A DNA stretch of 64,000 nucleotides from Winogradskyella eximia (GCF_003386165.1 NZ_QRDV01000001.1:924085-988084); one strand, 5' to 3'; positions 16,141-25,362 are shown, counted from the stretch's first letter. Translations and numbers: made by a program. Notes: generated by a model from the letters alone, not told the origin.

Positions 16141-17541
16141 ATGAACATTAAATACAAATCAATGAATAATTTTTTTACAACACTCACTTTTCTTTTCATT
16201 ACATATTTTAGCGTTAGTCAGAGCTATGAATCAAAAATAGATTCCATAGTTGCTATAAGTTACAATCAAAACGAGCCTGGTATTTCAATTCTGGTAGCAA
16301 AAGAAGGAGAATCTATTTATAGTAAAGCTTTTGGAAAATCTAATTTAGAATTAAACACTCCTTTAGAAACTAATAGTGTCTTTCAAATTGGCTCTATAAC
16401 AAAACAATTTACTGCGATTTCTATTTTAATGCTAGAAGAACAAGGTAAGTTAAGTGTTGAGGATAAAATTGGAAAATACATTCCTGAATATGCTGAAATT
16501 GGAAAAGACATTACCATTCATCATCTATTAAACCATACTTCGGGAATAAAAAACAGAACACCTGTTGGTGACAAGGGTTTTATTTCTAAAACTAATATGT
16601 CACCTACAGAACTTATTGCATATTTTAAAGATGAACCTTTAGAATTCAAACCAGGAGAGCGTTTTAAATACAGTAATGCAGGCTATATTTTACTAGGGCG
16701 AATTATTGAAATCGTTTCTGGACAACCTTACAGTGATTTTATAGAACAAAATATTTTTGACAAAATAGGAATGAAGAATTCATCCTGTGGAGATCCGAAA
16801 CAAGGTATTCCAAACCCTACTACGGGTTATATCATTGAACAAAATGATTTTGTAAAATCAGATGATATGAATTTGTCTTTAGCATATTCCGCGGGAGCTA
16901 TTTTATCTACCACAGAGGATCTTTTAAAATGGCAAAATGCATTACTTTCAAACACACTTTTAAAAGCTTCTAGTATAAAACAAGCTATGACACCAACCTT
17001 ATTAAACAGTGGGAAAAGAGTACCTTATGGATATGGTTTTCGATTTTCGAAATTGGGGAATTCTCCTGTAATTGCCCACACAGGAAGTACGAAGGGGTTT
17101 ACCAGTATTGCGCTGTTTTTACCTAAAGAGAAACTGTATATAACTGCATTAACCAACTGTAATTGTAAGAATGTAAATAACGTGGCGAAACAAGTTGCTG
17201 AATTATTTGTAAGTATACCAGATGATAAAATAACAGAGGCTAAGCATAATCAACCTGAGAGAAAATCAATTAATGTACCTTCAGAAATATTAAGTGACTA
17301 TACAGGTACTTATGAGGTTAAACCAAATGTAAACCTTACTATAGGATTGGATAACACAAATCAATTATACTTATTAGCTCCAGGTCAAACTAAAAAGGTT
17401 GAATTATTTGCTGAAACTCAAAATCATTTTTTTGTAAAAATTGTAGATGCAGAAATCACGTTTAATAAAAATGAAGCGAATAATGTTATTAGCTTAACGA
17501 TGAATCAATCTGGTCGTAAAATTATCGCAAAAAAGAATTAG
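16141..17541 (+). CDS. Secreted serine hydrolase (class C beta-lactamase/DD-peptidase family)
   Basis: This 466-aa protein has a signal peptide; the ATG at 16141 supplies two lysines to the n-region, and a second ATG at 16162 is possible. The S12 motifs are complete: SxxK in GSITKQF, YxN in KYSNAGYILLG and HxG in HTGSTKG. After about residue 375 a small beta domain follows (LSDYTGTYEV), typical of D-aminopeptidase or esterase-like members. The family acts on peptidoglycan stems, beta-lactams, D-peptides or esters. Genes 17543 and 18006 follow tightly, suggesting an operon. Confidence 0.88.
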   Translation: MNIKYKSMNNFFTTLTFLFITYFSVSQSYESKIDSIVAISYNQNEPGISILVAKEGESIYSKAFGKSNLELNTPLETNSVFQIGSITKQFTAISILMLEEQGKLSVEDKIGKYIPEYAEIGKDITIHHLLNHTSGIKNRTPVGDKGFISKTNMSPTELIAYFKDEPLEFKPGERFKYSNAGYILLGRIIEIVSGQPYSDFIEQNIFDKIGMKNSSCGDPKQGIPNPTTGYIIEQNDFVKSDDMNLSLAYSAGAILSTTEDLLKWQNALLSNTLLKASSIKQAMTPTLLNSGKRVPYGYGFRFSKLGNSPVIAHTGSTKGFTSIALFLPKEKLYITALTNCNCKNVNNVAKQVAELFVSIPDDKITEAKHNQPERKSINVPSEILSDYTGTYEVKPNVNLTIGLDNTNQLYLLAPGQTKKVELFAETQNHFFVKIVDAEITFNKNEANNVISLTMNQSGRKIIAKKN

Positions 17542-17542
17542 G

Positions 17543-18013
17543 ATGAAAAACAAGGAAAAAACATCTTTACAGCAAGCCATTTATTATGCTAAAGCACCCA
17601 TCATAATTGCATTAATTTTAACTCCAGTTAGATATGGTTTAGAATTATTGGGATTGCCTGAAAATGCTATTTTTATTATCGGGCTACTTTGGCTTACCTT
17701 AGGGATTGCTATATATCTAGGTATTAAATTAGGTAATCAAAAACAAGCTTACAAGATTCTTTTATTAAGCTTACTTATTTACTCACCTATTTCAAGGATT
17801 CCAGTTGCTATACTTTGGTGGGTAGATACAAAATGGGAAATTGGCACTCATTATGGATTATATTATGATAATTTTGGGCAAGCGCTATTAAATCATGTGA
17901 TTTATGGGTCGTTAGTTCAATTGGTTCCTGGATTTTTATTAGGAATAGTAACCATAACAATAATGAGGTACAGAAAAACTTTAACTAAAAACAAACCTTT
18001 AGAAAATGGATAA
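17543..18013 (+). CDS. Small polytopic membrane protein of unknown function
   Basis: This 156-aa protein begins 1 bp after the stop of the serine hydrolase and overlaps the next gene by 8 bp, so the three genes form one operon. Four hydrophobic segments are apparent, near residues 15-35, 40-60, 65-90 and 115-145. No motif identifies a family. Its context beside a hydrolase and a membrane-tethered XRE regulator suggests a part in sensing or export, which is inference. Confidence 0.7.
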   Translation: MKNKEKTSLQQAIYYAKAPIIIALILTPVRYGLELLGLPENAIFIIGLLWLTLGIAIYLGIKLGNQKQAYKILLLSLLIYSPISRIPVAILWWVDTKWEIGTHYGLYYDNFGQALLNHVIYGSLVQLVPGFLLGIVTITIMRYRKTLTKNKPLENG

Positions 18014-18581
18014 TAACTATTTAGCTTTAAGAGTAAAAGAATTGAGAAACCAGAAAGGGATGTCACAAGAATTTCTAGCAGAAGAATCTGGTTTAAGTTT
18101 ACGAACTATTCAACGCATCGAAAAAGGGGAATCAAACCCTACAGGTGAGTCATTGAAGCGATTAGCCAATGCCTTAAATGTAAGTCCAGATGAGTTGATA
18201 GATTGGTCCGTAAAAGAAGATAAAAAGTATTTAACGTATCTCAATCTCTCTGCACTGTTATTTCTGGTCTTTCCATTGCTAGGGGTTTTAATTCCATTTA
18301 TACTTTGGACATCAAAAAAAGGTAAGATAAAAAATAGTAATAAGTTGGGTAAAGATTTAATCAATTTCGAAATCACGTGGACCATACTGTTATTTTTTAT
18401 CCCTCTAGTATTTTTCATCATATCAAAAATTGGACTCACAGACCAAATAACGTTAAGTACATTTTTTATAGTTATTGGCTTTTTGTATGTCGCCAATTTA
18501 ATTTTAATATTGATCAACACACTTAGAATAAACAATGAAAAAGAGGTGATATATAGACCTCGATTTAAGTTTTTAAAATAA
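18006..18581 (+). CDS. XRE-family regulator with C-terminal membrane segments
   Basis: This 191-aa protein has an N-terminal Cro/CI helix-turn-helix (residues 7-62: RVKELRNQKGMSQEFLAEE, then LSLRTIQRIEKGESNPTGE). About four hydrophobic segments follow (75-95, 115-135, 140-160, 165-180), resembling DUF4870-like membrane tails. It would be a membrane-tethered DNA-binding protein. It is translationally coupled to the preceding membrane protein gene. Confidence 0.82.
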   Translation: MDNNYLALRVKELRNQKGMSQEFLAEESGLSLRTIQRIEKGESNPTGESLKRLANALNVSPDELIDWSVKEDKKYLTYLNLSALLFLVFPLLGVLIPFILWTSKKGKIKNSNKLGKDLINFEITWTILLFFIPLVFFIISKIGLTDQITLSTFFIVIGFLYVANLILILINTLRINNEKEVIYRPRFKFLK

Positions 18582-18646
18582 AAGGCAATGAATAATAGCG
18601 TTAATATTTTACAGCCATATAGTATCAACTCAAAAAATATAAAACT

Positions 18647-19126
18647 ATGAAATACAAATGTCCGAAGTGTGATAATGCCACTTATGAAATTGGAGAAATG
18701 AAAGCCACAGGTGGTACGTTGTCGAAAATATTTGTTACCAAACATATAAAGCAAACTATGAGAACTTTTACATTTGTGATTTTATGTATTCTTCTTTTTG
18801 GAGCACAAACGACGTTCGGACAGAATAAAACGGATATTATAATTGGAAGTCAGTTCATTATTAAATCTAGTATTTTAAATGAAGAAAGAACTTGTTTAAT
18901 AAGTATTCCTGATTCATATAATGATTCAACTGAAGTGGCGAAAAAATATCCAATTATCATATTATTGGATGGATATACTCATTTTAAAACAGCATCTGGA
19001 ATAGTACATTTTATGAGTTCCAATAGAAACCGAAACAATTTAATTCCAGAAAGTATTATTATAGCCATAAAAAATGTTGACCGTGAACGAGATTTTACCG
19101 TTACAAAAATTAAGACATTAAATTAA
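18647..19126 (+). pseudogene. Chimeric ORF: Zn-ribbon N-terminus fused to truncated secreted esterase
   Basis: Residues 1-29 (MKYKCPKCDNATYEIGEM, then KATGGTLSKIF) match the start of the DUF2082-type Zn-ribbon nucleic-acid-binding family, normally about 70 aa with a second CxxC pair that is missing here. From base 18734 the DNA switches to a copy of the esterase region at 3727-4112. The frame continues through its leader (VTKHIKQT) and reaches the esterase Met at 18758 with signal peptide. Coding ends at KIKTLN, before the nucleophile Ser of the parent. Neither half can be functional in its family role. An ORF from 18758 could still give a secreted 122-aa stub. Confidence 0.85.
18734..19116 (+). 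repeat. Divergent partial duplication of 3727-4112
   Basis: Homology starts at the G of GTTACCAAACATATAAAGC in both copies and ends after AAAATTAAGAC. Only scattered substitutions and one 3-bp deletion occur between them. The left boundary at 3727 is the right end of palindromic repeat copy A, which makes the junction look like an element boundary and not a random break. The right boundary falls inside the esterase coding region. Confidence 0.85.
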
Positions 19127-20211
19127 TTACTTCCATGCCATTTTGCCCAATCTTGCAGGTTTCCAAATAAAACGTTTTTTCCATTAGAGCCGTTGGTAAG
19201 GATAATAATACCTGATTTTGATTCAAAATCGAGCATAAAACCAGATTGCCATCCTTCATTAGAACCACCATGACCAGATAATGTAAAATCCCCAAAACGA
19301 TTCATAATCATATAACCCATTCCGTAATTCCCTTTGGATAGTTCGGTAGGTTTTATCAAAAGAGCAATGCTTTCTTCTGACAAAACAGGATTTTTTGAAA
19401 ATGATGCTTTTGCAAAAAGAATAAGATCATCTATTGTTGTATGAAAACCTGCTGCTGCTTGCGTATTAAAAAGGCGTAATGGGATTTCATTTCCTTCTTC
19501 ATCATAGGCCTTTGCAGAATTTTTTAAAACCTTTTTACTAATATTAAAACTTGTTTGTTTCATTTTTAAAGGCTTAAAAATATGTTCTTTCATGTAATCC
19601 GCAAAAGATTTCCCACTAACGTCTTCAATAACTAATTGCAATATAGAATAACCACCACCTGAATATTTCCATTTGCTTTCTGGTTCCATAACGAGTTCTA
19701 CTTTCTCATCTAGATTAGTAGTTCCGGATAACGATGCATCAATTGAAGTTAATTCATCTTTAGTTTCATAACCGTTGTAACCATGAACAGACAAACCTGC
19801 AGTATGTTGCAATAGATTCCTGATAGTTACTTTATCTGAATCAAATTCACTAGATGGTAATTTCCAATTCAAAAGATATTTTGAAGCTGGAGCATCTAAA
19901 TTAAGTTTTTGGTCTTCTACCAATTTCATAATTCCCCAAGCTGTAAACATTTTTGATATAGAACCAATATTAAAGCCTGTTTTACTATTTACAATCTCGT
20001 TTTCTGATACATCAGAAAACCCATATTCTTTTTTAATAATAACGTCGCCATTTTTAATAATAGCCAATGCCAATCCAGGTACTTTATTGTCTTGCAATGC
20101 CTTTGGTGTAGTTTCATTTAAAGTTTTTAATAGTTCTTTCTCAGAACTCGTTTGAGCATTTACAAATAAGGTTGATAATGCGATTGTAATAATTGTAATT
20201 AAAGTTTTCAT
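19123..20211 (-). CDS. Secreted serine hydrolase, beta-lactamase family
   Basis: This 362-aa protein has a signal peptide (MKTLITIITIALSTLFVNAQ). Its S12-type motifs are SxxK in GSISKMF, KYSGGGYSILQ at the YxN position (Gly instead of Asn, a variant known in this subfamily) and HxG in GHGGSNEGW. It is convergent with the chimeric ORF and overlaps its stop codon by 4 bp. It is divergent from the kinase gene at 20442, with a nested dyad in the 230-bp promoter gap. Periplasmic peptidase or esterase; substrate unknown. Confidence 0.87.
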   Translation of the reverse strand: MKTLITIITIALSTLFVNAQTSSEKELLKTLNETTPKALQDNKVPGLALAIIKNGDVIIKKEYGFSDVSENEIVNSKTGFNIGSISKMFTAWGIMKLVEDQKLNLDAPASKYLLNWKLPSSEFDSDKVTIRNLLQHTAGLSVHGYNGYETKDELTSIDASLSGTTNLDEKVELVMEPESKWKYSGGGYSILQLVIEDVSGKSFADYMKEHIFKPLKMKQTSFNISKKVLKNSAKAYDEEGNEIPLRLFNTQAAAGFHTTIDDLILFAKASFSKNPVLSEESIALLIKPTELSKGNYGMGYMIMNRFGDFTLSGHGGSNEGWQSGFMLDFESKSGIIILTNGSNGKNVLFGNLQDWAKWHGSN

Positions 20212-20285
20212 ATGTATTTAGTTTTAAATTCGATGTAAACCTAGAGCTGAATATTCGTTAATTAGAACTATTTTGATGAAGCTAG

Positions 20286-20348
20286 CGTATCAAATGGCAA
20301 TCAACTCATTATGATATTTAAAGTACCTTTATCATTAAATTTGATACG
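20286..20348. promoter_or_regulatory. Nested inverted repeats in divergent promoter
   Basis: The outer arms CGTATCAAAT (20286-20295) and ATTTGATACG (20339-20348) are perfect complements. The inner arms ATGATA (20311-20316) and TATCAT (20330-20335) are also perfect. They are centred on nearly the same point between the serine hydrolase (-) and the kinase gene (+), as expected for an operator bound by dimers. Confidence 0.5.
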
Positions 20349-20441
20349 TTTACAATATGAAAAGAGACGTTTATAAAATAAAAGCTGTAACCTTGAATAT
20401 GCAATATAGATTTGTGTCAAAATCATAAATAAATTAAAATC

Positions 20442-21395
20442 ATGACACATAAAAAACTTTATAAAGCAGCAGCAGTTCTATCTGTAATCATTATTATTTT
20501 GATGCTAATCTTAAGAAACGCTCAAAGCGAAATATTCGCAGTGCTTTCAAGTTCATTGGGTTTAGTAGTCTTTTACACCCTTTTGAATTATCTCTTTCAA
20601 ACTGAAAAAATAAAATTTGGGACTTCTAACCTTCGATTAAAATATCTCTTTTTAGGAATAAGTATTCCGCTTTTAATATTTGCTATTGATGCTACTACAG
20701 ATTTAGATGGAGGCTTTCTAAAGAATAGCGTAAGAATTCTTTTAGCAATTGCAGTTGCTTATTTAATTTTCTATTGGACCTACGAATACCGAAAAAGTAT
20801 TCAAAAACTTAAAAAGGATAAATTAGAAGCCGAATTGATGCTATTAAAAAATCAAATAAATCCTCATTTTTTCTTTAACACACTTAACAATTTGTATGCC
20901 TTAATAAAAAAGGATGCTGATGCAGCTCAAGACTATGTCCTAAAATTATCAGATTTAATGCGATTCACTATTTACGATAGCGGAAAGGAAAACGTGCAGT
21001 TAAAAGATGAAATAGATTATTTAATAAATTTTATTGATTTACAAACTGCCAGATACCATAAAGACATTGATGTGAATTTTGAAAAATCAATTAAAAATCC
21101 AGAAACAAAAGTGGCACCTTTGTTATTCATTATTTTGCTAGAAAATGCTTTTAAACATGGCATTGAAAAAGCAACAGATAATGCATTTGTTCATTTACAA
21201 CTTATTGAAGATGAAAATAAAATAAGTTTCACAGTTAAAAACAATTATGATGCTGAAGAATCATCAGAAGACAAAGGTATTGGGCTCAAAAATTTAAAAG
21301 ATCGCTTAAATTTATTATATCCAAACACACATCAATTGTATAATAAAATTGAAGAAAACACCTATTCAACAACATTAGATATATATAAGAAATGA
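20442..21395 (+). CDS. LytS-type sensor histidine kinase
   Basis: This 317-aa protein has four hydrophobic segments in residues 1-125 and a short coiled coil (RKSIQKLKKDKLEAELMLL). The His_kinase box is QINPHFFFNTLNNLYAL, with a degenerate HATPase (LLENAFKHGIEKA, GIGLKNLKDRL). Its stop overlaps the next start by 4 bp (ATGA), so it is coupled to its LytTR partner. It closely resembles the minus-strand kinase at 26175-26969, implying duplication of the pair. Confidence 0.88.
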   Translation: MTHKKLYKAAAVLSVIIIILMLILRNAQSEIFAVLSSSLGLVVFYTLLNYLFQTEKIKFGTSNLRLKYLFLGISIPLLIFAIDATTDLDGGFLKNSVRILLAIAVAYLIFYWTYEYRKSIQKLKKDKLEAELMLLKNQINPHFFFNTLNNLYALIKKDADAAQDYVLKLSDLMRFTIYDSGKENVQLKDEIDYLINFIDLQTARYHKDIDVNFEKSIKNPETKVAPLLFIILLENAFKHGIEKATDNAFVHLQLIEDENKISFTVKNNYDAEESSEDKGIGLKNLKDRLNLLYPNTHQLYNKIEENTYSTTLDIYKK

Positions 21396-22090
21396 TAAAA
21401 TATATAATTGTAGACGACGAAACTGCCTCTCATGATAATATTAAAGATTATGCGAGTAATTTGTCTTATCTATCATTCCAAAAAAGTTGTTATAATGCTT
21501 TTGAAGCCCTAGACTATTTAAATAAGCATTCTATTGATCTAATTTTTTTAGATATAAATATGCCAAAGCTTTCTGGTTTAGAGTTTTTAAAAACACTTTC
21601 TAATCCGCCAAAAATTATCATTACTACAGCCTACAAGGAATTTGCCTTAGAAGGTTATGAATTGAATATTGACGATTATTTATTAAAACCATTTAATTTC
21701 AGTCGTTTTGTAAAATCTGTTAGTAAAGTTTCCGATGCATTATCAATTAAAGCCAGCCCAATACAAAATACGGAAACCATAGAAGACACTAAGATTTTTA
21801 TAAAGGAAGATAAAAAATACTACCAGATAAAGTTAAAGGACATTCTGTTTTTAGAAGCCTATGGAAACTATGTAAAAATTAATATGGTTGATAAAGTGAT
21901 TGTTTCTCATCAAACGCTAACATCCTTTACACATAATTTACCAGAGACACAATTTATAAGGATTCACAAATCTTTTATTATCTCAATAGATAAAATAGAA
22001 TTAATTGAAGGTAATAGAATACATCTAAGGAATCACAAAATTCCAATAGGGAAAATGTATAAGCTTAATGTAAATCGATTAATAAAATAA
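21392..22090 (+). CDS. LytTR family response regulator
   Basis: This 232-aa protein has a receiver domain with Asp in DLIFLDINMPKLSG and Lys in DYLLKPF. The LytTR domain is in the C-terminal 100 residues (IFIKEDKKYYQIKL to FIRIHKSFIISIDKI). It is a close paralogue of the regulator at 25477-26178, with shared stretches such as TTAY.EFA.EGYELN and PIGK.YK.NVN. It is the partner of the overlapping kinase. The nested dyad upstream of the kinase may be its site. Confidence 0.9.
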   Translation: MIKYIIVDDETASHDNIKDYASNLSYLSFQKSCYNAFEALDYLNKHSIDLIFLDINMPKLSGLEFLKTLSNPPKIIITTAYKEFALEGYELNIDDYLLKPFNFSRFVKSVSKVSDALSIKASPIQNTETIEDTKIFIKEDKKYYQIKLKDILFLEAYGNYVKINMVDKVIVSHQTLTSFTHNLPETQFIRIHKSFIISIDKIELIEGNRIHLRNHKIPIGKMYKLNVNRLIK

Positions 22091-22156
22091 AATCAATTTT
22101 GACATTAACCTGTAATAATTCTTAATTTAAGACACTAAACAATAAAAACAACACTA

Positions 22157-22648
22157 TTGAGTAGCGATTTTTATAAATCATCCATTTTACCATTTGCAGG
22201 AATAATTATCAAATTATGTCGAGCGTATACTAACTCGCAAGAAGATTTTGAAGATTATTACCAAGAAGTGTGTTTACAAATTTGGAGAAGTAAAGACAAT
22301 TTCCGTGAAGAATCGCAATGGAGTACTTGGGTATATCGTATTTCATTAAACGTCTGTTTAACCTTACTTAAGAAAAAGAAAAACAATGTTCAGCATTTTG
22401 TGTCTGATTCTATAACTGCTGAAGAAACCGAAAACAACTACGCGTTTTCAGACGAATCTCTAAATTTATTATATGATGCCATAAGAAAACTATCGGAAAT
22501 AGATAGAGCCGTTATCATGCTTTATTTGGAAGAAAAATCGCAAAAGGAAATTGCTGAAATTATAGGAACGAACCCAAATAATATTGGTGTACGTGTTAAA
22601 AGAATTAAAACTAGATTAAAAAAATTATTAGATGGAAAAATCAATTGA
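22157..22648 (+). CDS. ECF-type RNA polymerase sigma factor
   Basis: This 163-aa protein starts at TTG 22157; no ATG is in frame upstream. Region 2 is visible as SQEDFEDYYQEVCLQIWRS, then FREESQWSTWVYRISLNVC. Region 4 is LSEIDRAVIMLYLEEKSQKE, continuing with IAEIIGTNPNNIGVRVKRIK. The length and layout are those of an extracytoplasmic-function sigma factor. The downstream gene overlaps it by 17 bp, the position normally held by an anti-sigma factor. Confidence 0.85.
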   Translation: MSSDFYKSSILPFAGIIIKLCRAYTNSQEDFEDYYQEVCLQIWRSKDNFREESQWSTWVYRISLNVCLTLLKKKKNNVQHFVSDSITAEETENNYAFSDESLNLLYDAIRKLSEIDRAVIMLYLEEKSQKEIAEIIGTNPNNIGVRVKRIKTRLKKLLDGKIN

Positions 22649-23288
22649 AAACATTTGGAAAGAAGGTTTTCTCAAGAGCGACGCACTAGTAGTCCCAAAA
22701 ATAAACAATCTTTACAACCAAAAATCAATTCATATTATTGATAAATTTAAAAGAATGTTTAAAATAAATTTGATTGCAATTATAGCATTCTCATTTATCT
22801 TTTTAATTGTCTCATTTTTTGTTGGCATACCAATAACAGGTGTTATATTTTTTATTACTCTTTCAGTTCTTGTGTTTATTAATAAGATGTTATTAAATGG
22901 ATTAGAAAAAATTGACAAAGGTGCAAGTAGTTATCAATATTTAAAGTCATTTAATGAGTGGATACAAAAGCAGGTCGCAATCAATAAAAAAATGTCAAGA
23001 TTTTTGTACCCAATTATATTTATGTCATTGGTTTTAGGCTTTTGGTTTAAAGATGCCGAAGGCATGCCTTTGGGTGAACGGCTTGTAGATGAAATACTTG
23101 TTGGTTTTCCAGATACCTATTTAATATTTGGAATCCCACTCATCGGAATTGTTATCGTGGCAGTCATCTTGGTTTTGCTATTCCTTGTTGGAGGTCGAAT
23201 TTATAAATGGGATTTAAACATCGTTTATGGAAGAATATTCAAAAAACTAGAAGAATTGATGACAGATATAGAAAGCTTAAGAAGTTAA
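22632..23288 (+). CDS. Membrane protein overlapping ECF sigma gene, possible anti-sigma partner
   Basis: This 218-aa protein has a cytoplasmic-type N-terminus of about 45 residues (MEKSIENIWKEGFLKSDALV) and paired hydrophobic segments near 45-90. A polar stretch lies in 90-125 and two more segments at 130-145 and 165-190. The 17-bp overlap with the sigma gene implies coupled translation. It has no recognisable RskA or FecR domain, so an anti-sigma role rests on position only. Confidence 0.6.
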   Translation: MEKSIENIWKEGFLKSDALVVPKINNLYNQKSIHIIDKFKRMFKINLIAIIAFSFIFLIVSFFVGIPITGVIFFITLSVLVFINKMLLNGLEKIDKGASSYQYLKSFNEWIQKQVAINKKMSRFLYPIIFMSLVLGFWFKDAEGMPLGERLVDEILVGFPDTYLIFGIPLIGIVIVAVILVLLFLVGGRIYKWDLNIVYGRIFKKLEELMTDIESLRS

Positions 23289-23390
23289 GCGTTTGATAAT
23301 AAGGTGTTTTGTTGTGGTTTTTTAAAATAAATAAATTTTAGGTGTAATATTTTTTGATTTGGGCCACTAACCAAGAAAACAGTAAAAATT

Positions 23391-23843
23391 ATGACACTAT
23401 TAAATGCAATTAACTTTTTTGAAAGTTTAAAAACTGAATCCTCTAATAAATCTGAAATCAAGGTTTATACGCAATTTATTGAGATTCTTAAAAAATTAGA
23501 AAATAGAGCATTCACCACTGATGACATTCAATCCATAGAAACAGAACTAGATAGCTTAAAACTAAACTCAAATCCAGACAATAGAAAAAAATTCTTTAAA
23601 AACGCACTGAGTAAATTTGAGACCTATTTAAAGGACACCTTTTCTTTGACTTCTCAAGGATACTATACAAACCTGAGTGTAACTTTAGGAATGTTATTCG
23701 GAGTTATAGCTGGAATTCTAATAGGTGAGCGTTTTGAAAGGTCTTTAGGGATTTCCGTTGGCATTTGTATGGGACTATTTATTGGCGCATTAATAGGTCG
23801 CCGTAAGGATGCTCAAGCTAAAGAAGCTGGAAACGTGCTCTAA
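23391..23843 (+). CDS. Hypothetical protein with C-terminal glycine-rich membrane hairpin
   Basis: This 150-aa protein has a charged helical N-terminal 95 residues. The C-terminal half holds two glycine-spaced hydrophobic stretches (LGMLFGVIAGILIGERFER, then SLGISVGICMGLFIGALIG), like a glycine-zipper hairpin. A basic tail RRKDAQAKEAGN follows. I do not recognise a family. It lies alone between the sigma-factor unit and the hydrolase at 23965. Confidence 0.65.
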   Translation: MTLLNAINFFESLKTESSNKSEIKVYTQFIEILKKLENRAFTTDDIQSIETELDSLKLNSNPDNRKKFFKNALSKFETYLKDTFSLTSQGYYTNLSVTLGMLFGVIAGILIGERFERSLGISVGICMGLFIGALIGRRKDAQAKEAGNVL

Positions 23844-23964
23844 TGTAAATCTAACTAAATCTCTCTTCAAATAGCTTCGATTACTAAATTAGTAATACTA
23901 TTTTTTAATACCACAAGGCTAACGAAAATTTGGCCTAGACATCACCAATCAAAATTTAACGAAC

Positions 23965-25362
23965 ATGAAAACATTAACAATTATCATACTTTTAAATTTA
24001 CTCGCCATTACTAGTGCACGTTCTCAAGATATTTCAGGACATTGGAACGGAACAACCAAAAGAGGCGATAAAGAAATCACTTTTGTTTTTAATATAAAAC
24101 AAGAAAACGCTACGTATTCAACTACTATGGATGTTCCAACGTTTAGAATTGCTGGCATCAAACCATCAGCTACAACTTTTACAAATGGAAAGCTAATTAT
24201 TGATGGCTCTAATGTTGGAATGAACTATACAGGAGTTTTTAATACTGAAGCACAACAATTTGAAGGTATTTACAAGGAAGGTGGCATAGAAATGGTCCTA
24301 AACTTAAAAAAAGGAACTATAAAAATAGAAGATTCGAAACGGCCGCAGGAACCTGTAAAACCCTACCCTTATTATGAAGAAGAAGTCATTTTTAAAAATA
24401 ATGAAGCCAACATAACATTAGCAGGTACTTTAACCTTACCCAATAAAAACGGAAAATTTCCAGTAGTAATTTTAATTAGCGGAAGTGGTCCACAAGACAG
24501 AGATGAAAGTTTTATGGGACACAAACCTTTTTTAGTATTATCAGATTATTTAACAAGACAAGGCATTGGCGTATTGCGTTTTGATGATCGTGGAGTTGGA
24601 GAATCTACAGGAAATTTTGGTAAAGCAACCACAGAAGATTTTTCCAAAGACGTTTTGAGTGCCATCGCATACTTAAAAACTAGAAACGATGTAGATATTA
24701 AAAATATAGGTTTGATTGGTCATAGTGAAGGTGGTATTATCGCACCTCTAGCGGCTAACAACTCTAAAGATGTCGCTTTTATGGTGTTATTAGCTTCTAC
24801 CGGAATTTCGGGAACAGAACTATCTGTAATGCAATCTAAAACATTGAGAGAATTTCCTGTTAAAGATGAGGTGGCTTATGAAAAAAACACCAGAAAAGCG
24901 ATTGCAATTGTAATCTCTAATAAGAGTAAAACAGAAATTAAAATCGAATTGACAACTCATTATAATGAGTTTTTAAGACCCATTTTAACATCATTAAACG
25001 TACCAGAAAAGAATATCAATGCATTTATAGAAAACCAACTTAAAACAAGTTTACAACCTTGGTCACGCTATTTTTTACAATACAATCCTGCTGATGAAAT
25101 TGAAAAATTACAAATTCCAGTGTTGTCATTAAATGGCAGTAAAGACACGCAAGTAAATGCAAAAATTAATCAAGAAGCTATAAGACAAGCACTAATCAAA
25201 GGCCAGAATAAAAATTATAAAATAGTGGAATTAGAAAACTTAAACCACTTCTTTCAAGAGTGTGAAACTGGAAAGATGGATGAATATAGAAAAATAGAAC
25301 AAACATTTTCCCCAATAGCATTGAACGAAATAAAAAATTGGGTAATAGAACATCTGAAATAA
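23965..25362 (+). CDS. Secreted alpha/beta hydrolase (S9-like esterase/peptidase family)
   Basis: This 465-aa protein has a signal peptide (cleavage near ARSQ). A beta-rich N-terminal domain of about 120 residues (DISGHWNGTTKRGDKEITF) precedes the hydrolase core. The oxyanion region is ISGSGPQDRDE and the strand/loop is LRFDDRGVGES. The nucleophile is Ser in IGHSEGGIIAP, the acid is in LNGSKDTQVN and the His in ENLNHFFQ. This architecture is widespread in Bacteroidota; substrates are esters or peptides. It is convergent with the LytTR gene at 25477. Confidence 0.87.
   Translation: MKTLTIIILLNLLAITSARSQDISGHWNGTTKRGDKEITFVFNIKQENATYSTTMDVPTFRIAGIKPSATTFTNGKLIIDGSNVGMNYTGVFNTEAQQFEGIYKEGGIEMVLNLKKGTIKIEDSKRPQEPVKPYPYYEEEVIFKNNEANITLAGTLTLPNKNGKFPVVILISGSGPQDRDESFMGHKPFLVLSDYLTRQGIGVLRFDDRGVGESTGNFGKATTEDFSKDVLSAIAYLKTRNDVDIKNIGLIGHSEGGIIAPLAANNSKDVAFMVLLASTGISGTELSVMQSKTLREFPVKDEVAYEKNTRKAIAIVISNKSKTEIKIELTTHYNEFLRPILTSLNVPEKNINAFIENQLKTSLQPWSRYFLQYNPADEIEKLQIPVLSLNGSKDTQVNAKINQEAIRQALIKGQNKNYKIVELENLNHFFQECETGKMDEYRKIEQTFSPIALNEIKNWVIEHLK

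Noticed and set aside
18110-18754. 214-codon open frame on the minus strand opposite the XRE regulator
   Set aside because: It is antisense to a gene with a clear HTH, has no recognisable domain, and runs across two unrelated sense genes; a shadow frame of AT-rich DNA.
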